From assembly GCF_003330845.1 (NCBI RefSeq), contig NZ_CP026121.1, forward strand, positions 4,321,501 to 4,385,500: a DNA stretch of 64,000 nucleotides. The letters run 5' to 3'. The translations under genes were made by a program, and so were the position numbers. Positions 24,529 through 34,531 of the stretch are shown here, piece by piece (the stretch's first letter is position 1; the number at the start of each line of letters is the position of its first letter). The notes beneath the pieces were generated by a model, which saw nothing but the letters and a program-made list of their open reading frames with translations, was not told the DNA's origin and did no database searches. This DNA is from Streptomyces sp. Go-475 (GTDB lineage Bacteria; Actinomycetota; Actinomycetes; Streptomycetales; Streptomycetaceae).

Positions 24529-25544
24529 GCCGCCACCTCGTCCTTCGGGTCGTCGGAGCGGTCGGAGGAGTCGTGCGTGTCGTGTCCGGTGAGGGCGAGG
24601 AACACCTCGTCCAGGCTGGGCTGTCCCAGCGAGAAGTTGTCGACGGTGATCCCGGCCCGGGCCAGCTCGCTCAGGGCGCGGGCGGCCTGCTCGGCGGCGG
24701 AGTCGTCGCTCGCCGCCGTGCCGAGCCGGGCGGTCAGGGCCACCGGGTCGGGCTCCGGCTGCACCAGGGCGTCCAGGGCCCGGCGCAGCAGGTCGGCCGC
24801 CTGGTCGCGCCGGTCGGGATCCCGGAGCCGCAGATGGACGGACCCGGCGCCGACGGACGACTTCAGCTCGCCCTTGGTGCCCTCGGCGATCACCCGGCCG
24901 CGGTCGATGACGGCGATCCGGGACGCCAGCTGGTCGGCCTCGTCCAGGTACTGCGTGGTCAGCAGCACGGTGGTGCCCTGGGCGACCACGGCCCGCACGA
25001 TGTCCCACACCTGGTTGCGGCTGCGCGGGTCCAGGCCGGTCGTCGGCTCGTCGAGGAACAGCAGGTCGGGGGTGTTGAGGATGGACGCGGCGATGTCGAT
25101 CCGGCGCCGCATGCCGCCCGAGTAGTGCTTGACCTGCTTCCCGGCCGCCTCCGTCAGCCCGAAGGCCTCCAGGAGCTGGCCGGCACGCTCGCGGGCGGCC
25201 TTCTTGTGGTGGCCGAGCAGCCGGCCCAGCAGGACCAGGTTCTCGGTGCCGGTGAGGTCCTCGTCCACCGAGGCGTACTGGCCGGTGAGGCTCACCCGGC
25301 CGCGCACCTCGTCGGCCTCGCGGACGATGTCGTGGCCGAAGACATGGGCCTCGCCGCCGTCCGGCCGCAGGAGCGTGGCGAGCATCTTCACGGTGGTGGT
25401 CTTGCCGGCGCCGTTCGGGCCGAGGACGCCGTAGACCGTGCCCGCGGGCACGGACAGGTCGACTCCGTCGACGGCCCGCGTCTCACCGAACGTCTTCACC
25501 AGGCCCGCGGTCTCGATCGCCAGGCCGGACGACTGCGTGCTCAT
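24525..25544 (-). CDS. DrrA-type ABC transporter ATP-binding protein
   Basis: A 339-residue ATPase. Walker A is GPNGAGKT (42-49), then the ABC signature HYSGGMRRR, Walker [14 protein letters not shown] and the switch-type [12 protein letters not shown]. The C-terminal 100 residues ([11 protein letters not shown]..., [16 protein letters not shown]) are the DrrA-type regulatory extension. It starts at ATG 25544 behind GGAAGGA. It energises the permease encoded immediately downstream. No dedicated regulator gene is adjacent; the 170-bp gap before the divergent oxidoreductase gene should hold its promoter. Confidence 0.92.
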   Translation of the reverse strand: MSTQSSGLAIETAGLVKTFGETRAVDGVDLSVPAGTVYGVLGPNGAGKTTTVKMLATLLRPDGGEAHVFGHDIVREADEVRGRVSLTGQYASVDEDLTGTENLVLLGRLLGHHKKAARERAGQLLEAFGLTEAAGKQVKHYSGGMRRRIDIAASILNTPDLLFLDEPTTGLDPRSRNQVWDIVRAVVAQGTTVLLTTQYLDEADQLASRIAVIDRGRVIAEGTKGELKSSVGAGSVHLRLRDPDRRDQAADLLRRALDALVQPEPDPVALTARLGTAASDDSAAEQAARALSELARAGITVDNFSLGQPSLDEVFLALTGHDTHDSSDRSDDPKDEVAA

Positions 25545-25714
25545 GCTTCGGGTCCTTCCGAGTACGTGGGCTACGCATGGGGAGACCTTTACCGTCACCC
25601 AAACTCATCGGTCGCGCACACGGGTTTTCACCGGGACCGGACCAATGGTGTAGACGGAGCGGTTCCGGAGACGGAGGGGACTCCGTCCGGGGACCGAGGG
25701 GTAGCGTCCCTCTC

Positions 25715-26704
25715 ATGTATGCGATCACGATTCCCGAACCCGGTGGGCCCGAGGCGCTGGTCTGGGACGAGGTCCCGGATCCCGTGCCCGGCGAGGGCGA
25801 GGTCCTGGTCGAGGTGGCGGCCGGGGCCGTCAACCGGGCCGACCTCCTGCAGCGGCAGGGCTTCTACGACCCGCCGCCCGGCGCCTCCCCCTACCCCGGC
25901 CTGGAGTGCTCCGGGCGGATCGCCGAGATCGGCCCCGGCGTCTCCGGCTGGGACGTCGGCGACGAGGTGTGCGCGCTGCTCGCCGGCGGCGGTTACGCCG
26001 AGAAGGTGGTCGTCCCGGCCGGACAGCTGCTGCCCGTGCCGGACGGCGTCGAGCTGAAGCACGCCGCGGCCCTGCCCGAGGTGGTCTGCACCGTCTGGTC
26101 GAACGTCTTCATGATCGCCCACCTGCGTCCCGGCGAGACGCTCCTGGTGCACGGCGGCTCCAGCGGCATCGGCACCATGGCCATCCAGCTGGCCAAGGCC
26201 GTCGGCGCCCGGGTCGCCGTCACGGCCGGCACGAAGGAGAAGCTGGACCGGTGCGCGGAGCTGGGCGCCGACATCCTGGTCAACTACCGCGAGCAGGACT
26301 TCGTCGAGGAGGTCAGGAAGGCCACGGACGGCGCCGGTGCCGACGTCATCCTCGACAACATGGGGGCGAAGTACCTGGAGCGCAACGTCAAGGCCCTCGC
26401 CGTCAACGGCCGGCTCGCGATCATCGGCATGCAGGGCGGCGTCAAGGGCGAGCTGAACATCGGCGCCCTGCTCGCCAAGCGCGCCGCCATCACCGGGGCG
26501 TCCCTGCGCGCCCGGCCGCTGGAGGAGAAGGCGGCCATCGTCGCGGCCGTGCGCGAACACGTCTGGCCCCTGTTCCCCAGCGGCCGTCTCCGCCCGGTCG
26601 TCGACCGCGAACTCCCGATGCCGGAGGCGGCCGCCGCCCACCGGGTCGTGGAGGAGAGCGGCCACATCGGCAAGGTGCTGCTGATCGCCCCGCAGGGGGC
26701 CTGA
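25715..26704 (+). CDS. NAD(P)H quinone oxidoreductase, MDR/PIG3 type
   Basis: A 329-residue medium-chain reductase without the structural or catalytic zinc cysteines. N-terminal VNRADLLQRQGFYDPPPGASPY and GLECSGRI identify the PIG3/quinone oxidoreductase branch; the nucleotide loop is HGGSSGIGTMAIQLAKAVGA. It should reduce quinones using NADPH. The ATG at 25715 begins MYAITIPEPGGPE, a typical start; an upstream in-frame ATG at 25577 adds an unconserved stretch. It is divergent from the ABC exporter genes. Confidence 0.92.
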   Translation: MYAITIPEPGGPEALVWDEVPDPVPGEGEVLVEVAAGAVNRADLLQRQGFYDPPPGASPYPGLECSGRIAEIGPGVSGWDVGDEVCALLAGGGYAEKVVVPAGQLLPVPDGVELKHAAALPEVVCTVWSNVFMIAHLRPGETLLVHGGSSGIGTMAIQLAKAVGARVAVTAGTKEKLDRCAELGADILVNYREQDFVEEVRKATDGAGADVILDNMGAKYLERNVKALAVNGRLAIIGMQGGVKGELNIGALLAKRAAITGASLRARPLEEKAAIVAAVREHVWPLFPSGRLRPVVDRELPMPEAAAAHRVVEESGHIGKVLLIAPQGA

Positions 26705-26734
26705 CACCCGGCCCGAGCCCGGGCCCGGACGCCC

Positions 26735-27346
26735 TCAGACCCGCCGCAGCCGCAGCGCGACGAACGCGAGGCCCAGCCCCAGCCCGATCAGCACCAGCCC
26801 GCTGCCCAGCGGCAGGATCCGCAGCACCGGCCCGACCGGGCGCTCGGTGGTCGCGGCCTCCCGTACGGGCTGCTCCGCCGGAGCGGAGGGCTCCGGGACG
26901 GCCTCCCGGGACGCCTCGGGTACGGCGGTGGTGGCGTCGGCGTCCGGCTGCCCGGTGTCCGCCGGCCGCCCGGGCCGCTGCCGCCCCTCACCCGCGCGGC
27001 TCCCGGCCCGCGAGGGCTCGCCGGGCCGCGATGGGGCGGACAGGGCCGACGGGGCGGACGGGGCGGACGGGGCGGAGAGGGCCGACGGCGCGGATGGCGC
27101 GGAGAGGGCCGACGGGGCGGACGGGGCGGACGGGGCGGAGAGGGCCGACGGCGCGGATGGCGCGGAGAGGGCCGACGGGGTGGTCGGGGTGGTCGGAGCG
27201 GCGGCGATCGCCCCGGCCCCGGCCTGTTCGTCGTACGAGAGGACGGCACCGTGGGCCGGGACGGAGCCGTACGGTGAGACGACCGCACCCGCCCCCAGGG
27301 CGAGCGCCAGTCCCGCCGCCCGCAGTGCGCGCTGCCATGGAGTCAC
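26735..27346 (-). CDS. Ser/Ala/Pro-repeat protein with signal peptide and C-terminal membrane anchor
   Basis: A protein of about 203 residues. The N-terminus (QRALRAAGLALALGAGAVVS) is a signal peptide, the middle is a low-complexity run of SAPSAL/SAPSAP repeats followed by an Arg/Gly/Glu-rich stretch, and the C-terminus (PLGSGLVLIGLGLGLAFVALRLRR) is one membrane helix with a basic tail, so the middle part should lie outside the membrane like a wall-spanning stalk. GTG 27346 is preferred; an ATG-type start at 27391 is also in frame. The DNA shows matching 9- and 60-bp-scale repeats. No enzymatic domain is visible. Confidence 0.6.
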   Translation of the reverse strand: MTPWQRALRAAGLALALGAGAVVSPYGSVPAHGAVLSYDEQAGAGAIAAAPTTPTTPSALSAPSAPSALSAPSAPSAPSALSAPSAPSALSAPSAPSAPSALSAPSRPGEPSRAGSRAGEGRQRPGRPADTGQPDADATTAVPEASREAVPEPSAPAEQPVREAATTERPVGPVLRILPLGSGLVLIGLGLGLAFVALRLRRV

Positions 27347-27687
27347 GGGGGTGACCCCCTCCCGCCGTGCCCGGTAGGGCAAGATCGGCAAGTTCGGTCA
27401 GGTAGAGGCCATCAGCCTCACATCGCCCCGGACGTCCGGCATGCCGGGTTCGGCCGACGGGTGGAACCGCCGCACCGTCCCGTTGGGTCGACGGGTCACG
27501 GGCCGCCGGCGCTCCTGGCGGCCGGCCCTCGCCACGGCGCCCCGCCTGCTCCTTTTCACCCGCGAGGGGGAACCGCCCGCCGGGGAGCAACCCGGGGCCC
27601 GGGCAAGACGTCTCTCCCAGCACGGTGGATCAGCCTCCCGTGGGGGCACCACGGAGGTGAGGTGCAGGCGTGCGAGAGAATGGCGGC
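27347..27687. other. 341-bp divergent region before bpa, nothing specific recognised
   Basis: This gap holds the promoters of the repeat protein and bpa. Several G/C hairpins can be drawn (for example around GCCGGGG ... CCCGGGG at about 27579-27598), but I could not match a known riboswitch or operator. Short reading frames across it lack good ribosome binding sites. Confidence 0.4.
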
Positions 27688-28230
27688 ATGGAGATGCCGA
27701 GGAACGAAAGGTCGCCGGAGAACCCGCAGATCCTGGTCGTGGGCCAGGACGGCATGGCGCTCGGCGGCGGCAGCGGAGACGAGGAGTCCCGCGAGACCCC
27801 GGTCACGGAACAGGTGGAGCAGCCCGCCAAGGTCATGCGGATCGGCAGCATGATCAAGCAGCTTCTGGAGGAAGTGCGCGCGGCTCCCCTGGACGAGGCC
27901 AGCCGGGTCCGGCTCAAGGAGATCCACGCCAGCTCGGTGAAGGAGCTGGAGGACGGTCTGGCGCCCGAGCTGGTCGAGGAGCTGGAGCGGCTCTCCCTGC
28001 CGTTCACGGACGAGGCGACCCCGAGCGACGCGGAGCTGCGCATCGCCCAGGCCCAGCTGGTCGGCTGGCTGGAGGGGCTGTTCCACGGCATCCAGACCAC
28101 GCTGTTCGCCCAGCAGATGGCGGCCCGCGCCCAGCTGGAGCAGATGCGCCGCGCCCTCCCGCCGGGCGTCGGCCACGACGGCCTCGACGAGCAGCACCCG
28201 GGCGGCCGGTCGGGCGGCCCGTACCTGTAG
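27688..28230 (+). CDS. bpa: Bacterial proteasome activator Bpa (DUF2587)
   Basis: A 180-residue protein of the Bpa/PafE family. The helical core is clear (QPAKVMRIGSMIKQLLEEVR, PLDEASRVRLKEIHASS, LVGWLEGLFHGIQTTLFAQQ) and the C-terminus ends in GGPYL, matching the penultimate-tyrosine gate-opening motif that docks into the 20S proteasome. Bpa rings stimulate ATP-independent degradation by the actinobacterial proteasome. The ATG at 27688 starts the conserved MEMPRNERSPENPQILVVG; a GTG at 27670 has a stronger GAGG leader and would add six residues. Confidence 0.92.
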   Translation: MEMPRNERSPENPQILVVGQDGMALGGGSGDEESRETPVTEQVEQPAKVMRIGSMIKQLLEEVRAAPLDEASRVRLKEIHASSVKELEDGLAPELVEELERLSLPFTDEATPSDAELRIAQAQLVGWLEGLFHGIQTTLFAQQMAARAQLEQMRRALPPGVGHDGLDEQHPGGRSGGPYL

Positions 28231-28274
28231 GCCTCCCAGGGACGACAAGGGCCTGGGCCTCCCAGGGACGAAAA

Positions 28275-28304
28275 GGGGCCCGGCGGCCGAAGCCGCCGGG
28301 CCCC
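28275..28304. terminator. Strong bidirectional hairpin between bpa and the kinase gene
   Basis: GGGGCCCGGCGGC (28275-28287) pairs perfectly over 13 bp with GCCGCCGGGCCCC (28292-28304) around a CGAA loop. It is in the gap of the converging bpa and kinase genes and is flanked by A's on the left. A short duplicated CCTCCCAGGGACGA precedes it. Confidence 0.85.
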
Positions 28305-28321
28305 TCCTCATGTCCGGGCCG

Positions 28322-29977
28322 TCAGGACGGCGGGTTGCCCGTCGAGACGCCGAGCTCGATCTCGGGCATGTTCTTCGGGTCGACGTCGGTGTCGGCGGAC
28401 GGGAACTGGTTCATGACCGTGCCGTCGCCGTACGTGTTCTCGTCGACGTCCGTGGTCTTCACCTGCCAGCCGGCCGCCTGCAGGCAGGCCTTGACCGACG
28501 TGATGTTCTTGAACTTGAAGTTCGGGATCCGGATCTTCTCGGGGTCGTTGTAGGACTCCTGCGGCTCCGTGCACTCCTCCGTGTCGATCGTCTTGGAGGT
28601 GTCCGGGCCCCGGTAGCCGGGCTTCTTGTCCGCGGAAGCCGGCGCCGACGCGGACGCGCTCGCGTCGCCGCCCCCGCCCGTGTTCTCCTCGCCGCCGCCG
28701 TTCAGCAGGAGCGCGGTGACCAGGCCGCCGACCGCGATGACGGACACGATGACCGAGCCGATGATCACCGGCCGGTTGCTCCGGCCGCCGCCCGAGGAGC
28801 CCGTCGAGGTCGGGGGCGTGAGGTTGTACGGCGGCGGGGTCGACGGGCCCGGCTGCGGGGAGTAGCCGGCCGGGGTCGGCGTCTGGTAGCCGCCCTGCTG
28901 CGGATAGCCGTAGGCCGGGGACGGCGCCGAGGGGGCGGGTGTGCCGTACGGGTTCGGCGGCGGGGTCGGCTGGTACGGCGTCTGGACCTGGCCCGAGGGC
29001 GGCGGGGTCGCCTGGTCCACCGGCGGGAAGACGGCCGACCCGACGCCCGCGCCGCTCGGGGTCTGCGCGCCCGGGACGATGCTGGGCGGCGCGGCCTGGA
29101 AGGACGCCGCCACGCGCAGGCACTCGTCGCGCATGGCCTCGGCACTCGGGAAGCGCTCGTTCGGGTTCTTCTTCAGGGCGCGGGCGATCAGCGCGTCCAC
29201 GGCCGGGGGCAGCGCGCGGTTCACCGAGGACGGGACCGGCGGCTCCTCCTGGACGTGCGCATACGCTATGGCCAGCGGCGAGTCCGCGTCGAAGGGCAGC
29301 CGCCCGGTGACCAGTTGGAACAGCATGATGCCGACCGAGTACAGGTCGGAGCGGGCGTCCACACCGCGGCCGAGGGCCTGTTCCGGCGAGAGGTACTGCG
29401 GGGTGCCGACGACCATGCCGGTCTGCGTCATCGACGTCACACCGGACTGCATGGCGCGGGCGATGCCGAAGTCCATGACCTTGACCACGCCGCGCTTGGT
29501 CATCATCACGTTGCCCGGTTTGATGTCGCGGTGGACCAGGCCCATCTCGTGGCTGATCTCCAGCGCGGCCAGCACGTCGGCGGTGATCTTCAGCGCCTTG
29601 TCGGCGGGCATCGCGCCCTGCTGCCGGACGTCCTCGTCGAGGACCGAGCCGAGCGGGCGGCCCTCGACGTACTCCATGACGATGTACGGCGTCGTCATGC
29701 CGTCGAGGGTGTCCTCGCCGGTGTCGAAGACCGAGACGATGTTGGTGTGCGTGAGCTTGGCCACGGCCTGGGCCTCGCGGCGGAACCGCTCGCGGAAGGC
29801 CTGTTCCCGTCCGAGATCCGTGTGAAGTGTCTTGATCGCGACCTGTCGGTCGAGCACGCTGTCGTAGGCGAGGTGCACCGAGGCCATGCCGCCCTGGCCG
29901 AGGAGGTCACGCAGTTGATAGCGGCCACTGGCGAGCGCCCGCCCCGTGTGCTGGCCCTGTGCGCCGTCCTGGCTCAT
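28322..29977 (-). CDS. Membrane Ser/Thr protein kinase with one PASTA-like domain
   Basis: A 551-residue Hanks-type kinase. Glycine loop GQGGMASV, ATP lysine K49 in VAIKTL, catalytic HRDIKPGN, metal DFG and substrate-side GTPQYLSPEQ are all intact. A Pro/Tyr/Gln-rich linker follows, one membrane helix is at about 405-425 (VIIGSVIVSVIAVGGLV), and the extracellular end (IPNFKFKNITSVKACLQAAGW) resembles a single PASTA domain, which in PknB-type kinases senses muropeptides or lipid II. It is divergent from a second kinase gene over a 346-bp gap. The start ATG 29977 begins MSQDGAQG. Confidence 0.93.
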   Translation of the reverse strand: MSQDGAQGQHTGRALASGRYQLRDLLGQGGMASVHLAYDSVLDRQVAIKTLHTDLGREQAFRERFRREAQAVAKLTHTNIVSVFDTGEDTLDGMTTPYIVMEYVEGRPLGSVLDEDVRQQGAMPADKALKITADVLAALEISHEMGLVHRDIKPGNVMMTKRGVVKVMDFGIARAMQSGVTSMTQTGMVVGTPQYLSPEQALGRGVDARSDLYSVGIMLFQLVTGRLPFDADSPLAIAYAHVQEEPPVPSSVNRALPPAVDALIARALKKNPNERFPSAEAMRDECLRVAASFQAAPPSIVPGAQTPSGAGVGSAVFPPVDQATPPPSGQVQTPYQPTPPPNPYGTPAPSAPSPAYGYPQQGGYQTPTPAGYSPQPGPSTPPPYNLTPPTSTGSSGGGRSNRPVIIGSVIVSVIAVGGLVTALLLNGGGEENTGGGGDASASASAPASADKKPGYRGPDTSKTIDTEECTEPQESYNDPEKIRIPNFKFKNITSVKACLQAAGWQVKTTDVDENTYGDGTVMNQFPSADTDVDPKNMPEIELGVSTGNPPS

Positions 29978-30323
29978 GTTCCCTGTCCCCCGTAGCCCCT
30001 GAAGGCGCCGCCGACCGGTGTTTATCCGTCGTTGATCCAAACCGCCATTCCCGGCCAAGTCTGCCCCAGGGCACTGACACGTCAAGCGCGGTGCCCGTTC
30101 CGTGACCGTACGCGAAGGAAGCGTCGCGGAAGCGTTACAGGGGGCGTACGGCCGGTGCACAGAATTTGCACGACAGTGCGGAGTAAAGGTTTCATGGCCC
30201 GTCCGTCCCGTGCCGGTCCTGGCACCCGTCTCGGACCGGAGGCTTGCGCGGAGGCTGTAGCGTGGCCGACGGAGACCGTAACAACACCGCGCGCACCGCG
30301 GGCAGAAACGACGGCGAGGACTG
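29978..30323. other. 346-bp region between divergent kinase genes
   Basis: It must contain both kinase promoters. A short inverted TGCAC/GTGCG element lies near 30167-30180. No gene or recognised operator is present; readings through it from upstream starts have no homology-like features. Confidence 0.4.
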
Positions 30324-31916
<1,593 letters not shown>

Positions 31917-31937
31917 CAGCCGGAGAAACACGTGATC

Positions 31938-31979
31938 CACGCGCGCGTGGGGCCCGGAGACGGGGCCCACGCGCGCGTG
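31938..31979 (+). terminator. Terminator after the second kinase gene
   Basis: CACGCGCGCGTGGG (31938-31951) pairs perfectly with CCCACGCGCGCGTG (31966-31979); the loop can add a few GC pairs. It lies 21 bp after the stop. Confidence 0.75.
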
Positions 31980-32092
31980 CCGTTTCGGGCACGCCGACAA
32001 AAGAAGTCTTCCCGTGACCTGGGTCACCGGGTTAACGTGCGGTAGCTCCGGCCTCCTGCAAGGCTGTGACCAGGGACCCTTCGACGCCTTCC

Positions 32093-32121
32093 CGATTTAC
32101 TTGGATATCCAAGCAAAATCG
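32093..32121. promoter_or_regulatory. 29-bp palindrome, probable operator of the second bkd operon
   Basis: A perfect 14-bp core CTTGGATATCCAAG (32100-32113) is extended by TTTA/CAAA and CGAT/ATCG arms so that nearly the whole of 32093-32121 is symmetric. It lies 219 bp before the bkdA start, AT-rich against the background. I do not know the cognate regulator; the symmetry suggests a dimeric GntR- or TetR-type protein. Confidence 0.6.
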
Positions 32122-32339
32122 CAGGTCAGGAGGGGTTTCACAGAAATGTGGCGCACTGGGTAACGTGCTTTCTGCAGGGCGCTCGCCGGGGCACCTGTCA
32201 CGCCTGTTCCCGGCCGAGTGGCACCCACCCCGTGTCCCGGTGGTCGAGAACAGGTGAGCCGCTCCCCCAGGCTCAAAAGAGCAGGGGGACCCCCAGGCCT
32301 ACCGGCAACCCCGTGGCCCGGACCGACGGAGGAGCACAC

Positions 32340-33542
32340 GTGACCGTGGAGAGCACTGCCGCGCGCACACCGCGACGCAGCGCCGGAAGCAAGGCCGGCA
32401 CCACCGGCACCAAGCGCACCACCCGCACCACCGCCAAGAAGGACGCCGGCGCCAAGGGCACCGAGCCCCAGCTCGTGCAACTGCTGACGCCCGAGGGCAA
32501 GCGGGTCAAGAACGCCGAGTTCGACAAGTACGTCGCCGGTGTCACCCCGGAAGAGCTCCGCGGCCTCTACCGCGACATGGTGCTCACCCGCCGCTTCGAC
32601 GCCGAAGCCACCTCCCTGCAGCGCCAGGGCGAGCTGGGCCTGTGGGCCTCGCTGCTCGGCCAGGAGGCCGCCCAGATCGGCTCCGGCCGGGCCCTGCGCG
32701 ACGACGACTACGTCTTCCCCACCTACCGAGAGCACGGCGTCGCCTGGTGCCGCGGGGTGGACCCGACCAACCTGCTCGGCATGTTCCGCGGCGTGAACAA
32801 CGGCGGCTGGGACCCGAACGGCAACAACTTCCACCTCTACACGATCGTCATCGGCTCCCAGACGCTGCACGCCACCGGCTACGCCATGGGCGTCGCCAAG
32901 GACGGCGCGGACAGCGCGGTGATCGCCTACTTCGGCGACGGCGCCTCCAGCCAGGGCGACGTGGCCGAGTCGTTCACCTTCTCCGCGGTCTACAACGCCC
33001 CCGTCGTGTTCTTCTGCCAGAACAACCAGTGGGCCATCTCCGAACCCACCGAGAAGCAGTCCCGCGTGCCGATCTACCAGCGCGCCCAGGGCTTCGGCTT
33101 CCCGGGCGTCCGGGTCGACGGCAACGACGTGCTCGGCTGCCTCGCGGTCACCCGGTGGGCCCTGGAGCGGGCCCGCGCCGGCGAGGGCCCGACCCTCGTC
33201 GAGGCGTTCACCTACCGCATGGGCGCCCACACCACCTCCGACGACCCGACCCGCTACCGCGGCGACGAGGAGCGCCAGGCCTGGGAGGCCAAGGACCCGA
33301 TCCTGCGCCTTCGCCGCTATCTGGAGGCCTCAAACCACGCGGACGAGGGATTCTTCGCGGAACTGGAGGCCGAGTCCGAGGCGTTGGGCAAACGAGTGCG
33401 CGAGGCGGTCCGCGCCATGCCGGACCCGGACCACTTCGCCATCTTCGAGAACGTCTACGCGGACGGCCACGCGCTCGTCGACGAGGAGCGCGCCCAGTTC
33501 GCCGCGTACCAGGCGTCGTTCGCCGACGAGGGGGGCAACTGA
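32340..33542 (+). CDS. bkdA: Second branched-chain 2-oxo acid dehydrogenase E1, alpha subunit
   Basis: A 400-residue E1 alpha. Residues 1-45 are a basic Thr/Lys/Ala-rich extension absent from the first copy. The TPP motif is GDGASSQGDVAESFTFSAVY ending QNN; GLWASLLGQEAAQIG and FPTYREHGVAW precede it, and YRMGAHTTSDDPTRYR carries the conserved Arg/His loop. Start GTG 32340 follows GGAGGAG. The sequence differs substantially from the copy at 16493, so substrate preference or expression time may differ, as known for the two bkd clusters of other Streptomyces. Confidence 0.95.
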   Translation: MTVESTAARTPRRSAGSKAGTTGTKRTTRTTAKKDAGAKGTEPQLVQLLTPEGKRVKNAEFDKYVAGVTPEELRGLYRDMVLTRRFDAEATSLQRQGELGLWASLLGQEAAQIGSGRALRDDDYVFPTYREHGVAWCRGVDPTNLLGMFRGVNNGGWDPNGNNFHLYTIVIGSQTLHATGYAMGVAKDGADSAVIAYFGDGASSQGDVAESFTFSAVYNAPVVFFCQNNQWAISEPTEKQSRVPIYQRAQGFGFPGVRVDGNDVLGCLAVTRWALERARAGEGPTLVEAFTYRMGAHTTSDDPTRYRGDEERQAWEAKDPILRLRRYLEASNHADEGFFAELEAESEALGKRVREAVRAMPDPDHFAIFENVYADGHALVDEERAQFAAYQASFADEGGN

Positions 33543-33543
33543 A

Positions 33544-34521
33544 ATGGCTGAGAAGCTGGCTTTGGCCAAGGCGATCAACGAGTCGCTGCGCCGCGCCCTG
33601 GAGTCCGACGACAAGGTCCTGATCATGGGCGAGGACGTCGGCAAGCTCGGCGGCGTCTTCCGGGTGACGGACGGGCTGCAGAAGGACTTCGGCGAGAGCC
33701 GCGTCATCGACACCCCGCTCGCCGAGTCGGGCATCGTCGGCACGGCGATCGGCCTGGCCCTGCGCGGCTACCGCCCCGTGGTGGAGATCCAGTTCGACGG
33801 CTTCGTCTTCCCGGCGTACGACCAGATCGTCACGCAGCTCGCGAAGATGCACGCCCGCTCGCTGGGCAAGGTCAAGCTCCCGGTCGTCGTGCGCATCCCC
33901 TACGGCGGCGGCATCGGCGCGGTGGAGCACCACTCCGAGTCGCCCGAGTCGCTCTTCGCGCACGTGGCGGGCCTGAAGATCGTCAGCCCGTCGAACGCGT
34001 CGGACGCGTACTGGATGATGCAGCAGGCCATCCAGAGCGACGACCCGGTGATCTTCTTCGAGCCCAAGCGCCGCTACTGGGACAAGGGCGAGGTCAACAC
34101 GGAGGCGATCCCGGGCCCGCTGCACAAGGCCCAGGTGGTCCGCGAGGGCACCGACCTGACCCTGGCCGCCTACGGCCCGATGGTGAAGCTCTGCCAGGAG
34201 GTCGCGGACGCGGCCGCCGAGGAGGGCAGGAGCCTGGAGGTCCTGGACCTGCGCTCGGTCTCCCCCCTCGACTTCGACTCGATCCAGGCCTCGGTCGAGA
34301 AGACCCGCCGCCTGGTCGTCGTCCACGAGGCGCCGGTGTTCTTCGGCTCGGGCGCGGAGATCGCCGCCCGGATCACGGAGCGCTGCTTCTACCACCTGGA
34401 GGCCCCGGTGCTCCGGGTCGGCGGCTACCACGCGCCGTACCCGCCGGCCCGCCTGGAGGAGGAGTACCTGCCGAACCTGGACCGGGTGCTGGATGCCGTC
34501 GACCGCTCGCTGGCGTACTGA
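33544..34521 (+). CDS. bkdB: Second branched-chain 2-oxo acid dehydrogenase E1, beta subunit
   Basis: A 325-residue E1 beta, starting one base after the bkdA stop. It shares IMGEDVGKLGGVFRVTDGLQ, TPLAESGIVGTAIGLALRGY and IPYGGGIGAVEHHSESPES with the first copy, and has the transketolase C-terminal region with VVVHEAPVFFGSGAEIAARI. It forms the alpha2beta2 E1 tetramer with the upstream product. It is 9 residues shorter than its paralogue, mostly at the N-terminus. Confidence 0.95.
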   Translation: MAEKLALAKAINESLRRALESDDKVLIMGEDVGKLGGVFRVTDGLQKDFGESRVIDTPLAESGIVGTAIGLALRGYRPVVEIQFDGFVFPAYDQIVTQLAKMHARSLGKVKLPVVVRIPYGGGIGAVEHHSESPESLFAHVAGLKIVSPSNASDAYWMMQQAIQSDDPVIFFEPKRRYWDKGEVNTEAIPGPLHKAQVVREGTDLTLAAYGPMVKLCQEVADAAAEEGRSLEVLDLRSVSPLDFDSIQASVEKTRRLVVVHEAPVFFGSGAEIAARITERCFYHLEAPVLRVGGYHAPYPPARLEEEYLPNLDRVLDAVDRSLAY

Positions 34522-34531
34522 GGAGAGGGTC

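Larger units (their letters stand above)
31917..32339. other. 423-bp gap upstream of the second bkd operon
   Basis: Contents: the kinase terminator, the palindrome at 32093-32121, and nearer the bkdA start a hairpin of CCCCCAGGCTC against GAGCAGGGGG (about 32263-32290), which might attenuate the leader. An in-frame extension of bkdA back to 32148 is not credible because the GTG at 32340 has the GGAGGAG leader. Confidence 0.5.

Noticed and set aside
27347..27687. Riboswitch upstream of bpa (ydaO/c-di-AMP type considered).
   Set aside because: G/C hairpins exist but none of the conserved motifs of a known class could be aligned.
32136..32150. A second parS-like site (GTTTCACAGAAAT).
   Set aside because: The right half does not match the palindrome; ParB recognition needs both halves.
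32255..32300. Terminator just before the second bkdA start.
   Set aside because: The stem is bulged and lies only some 50 bp before the start of a gene that needs transcription; recorded only as a possible leader hairpin.
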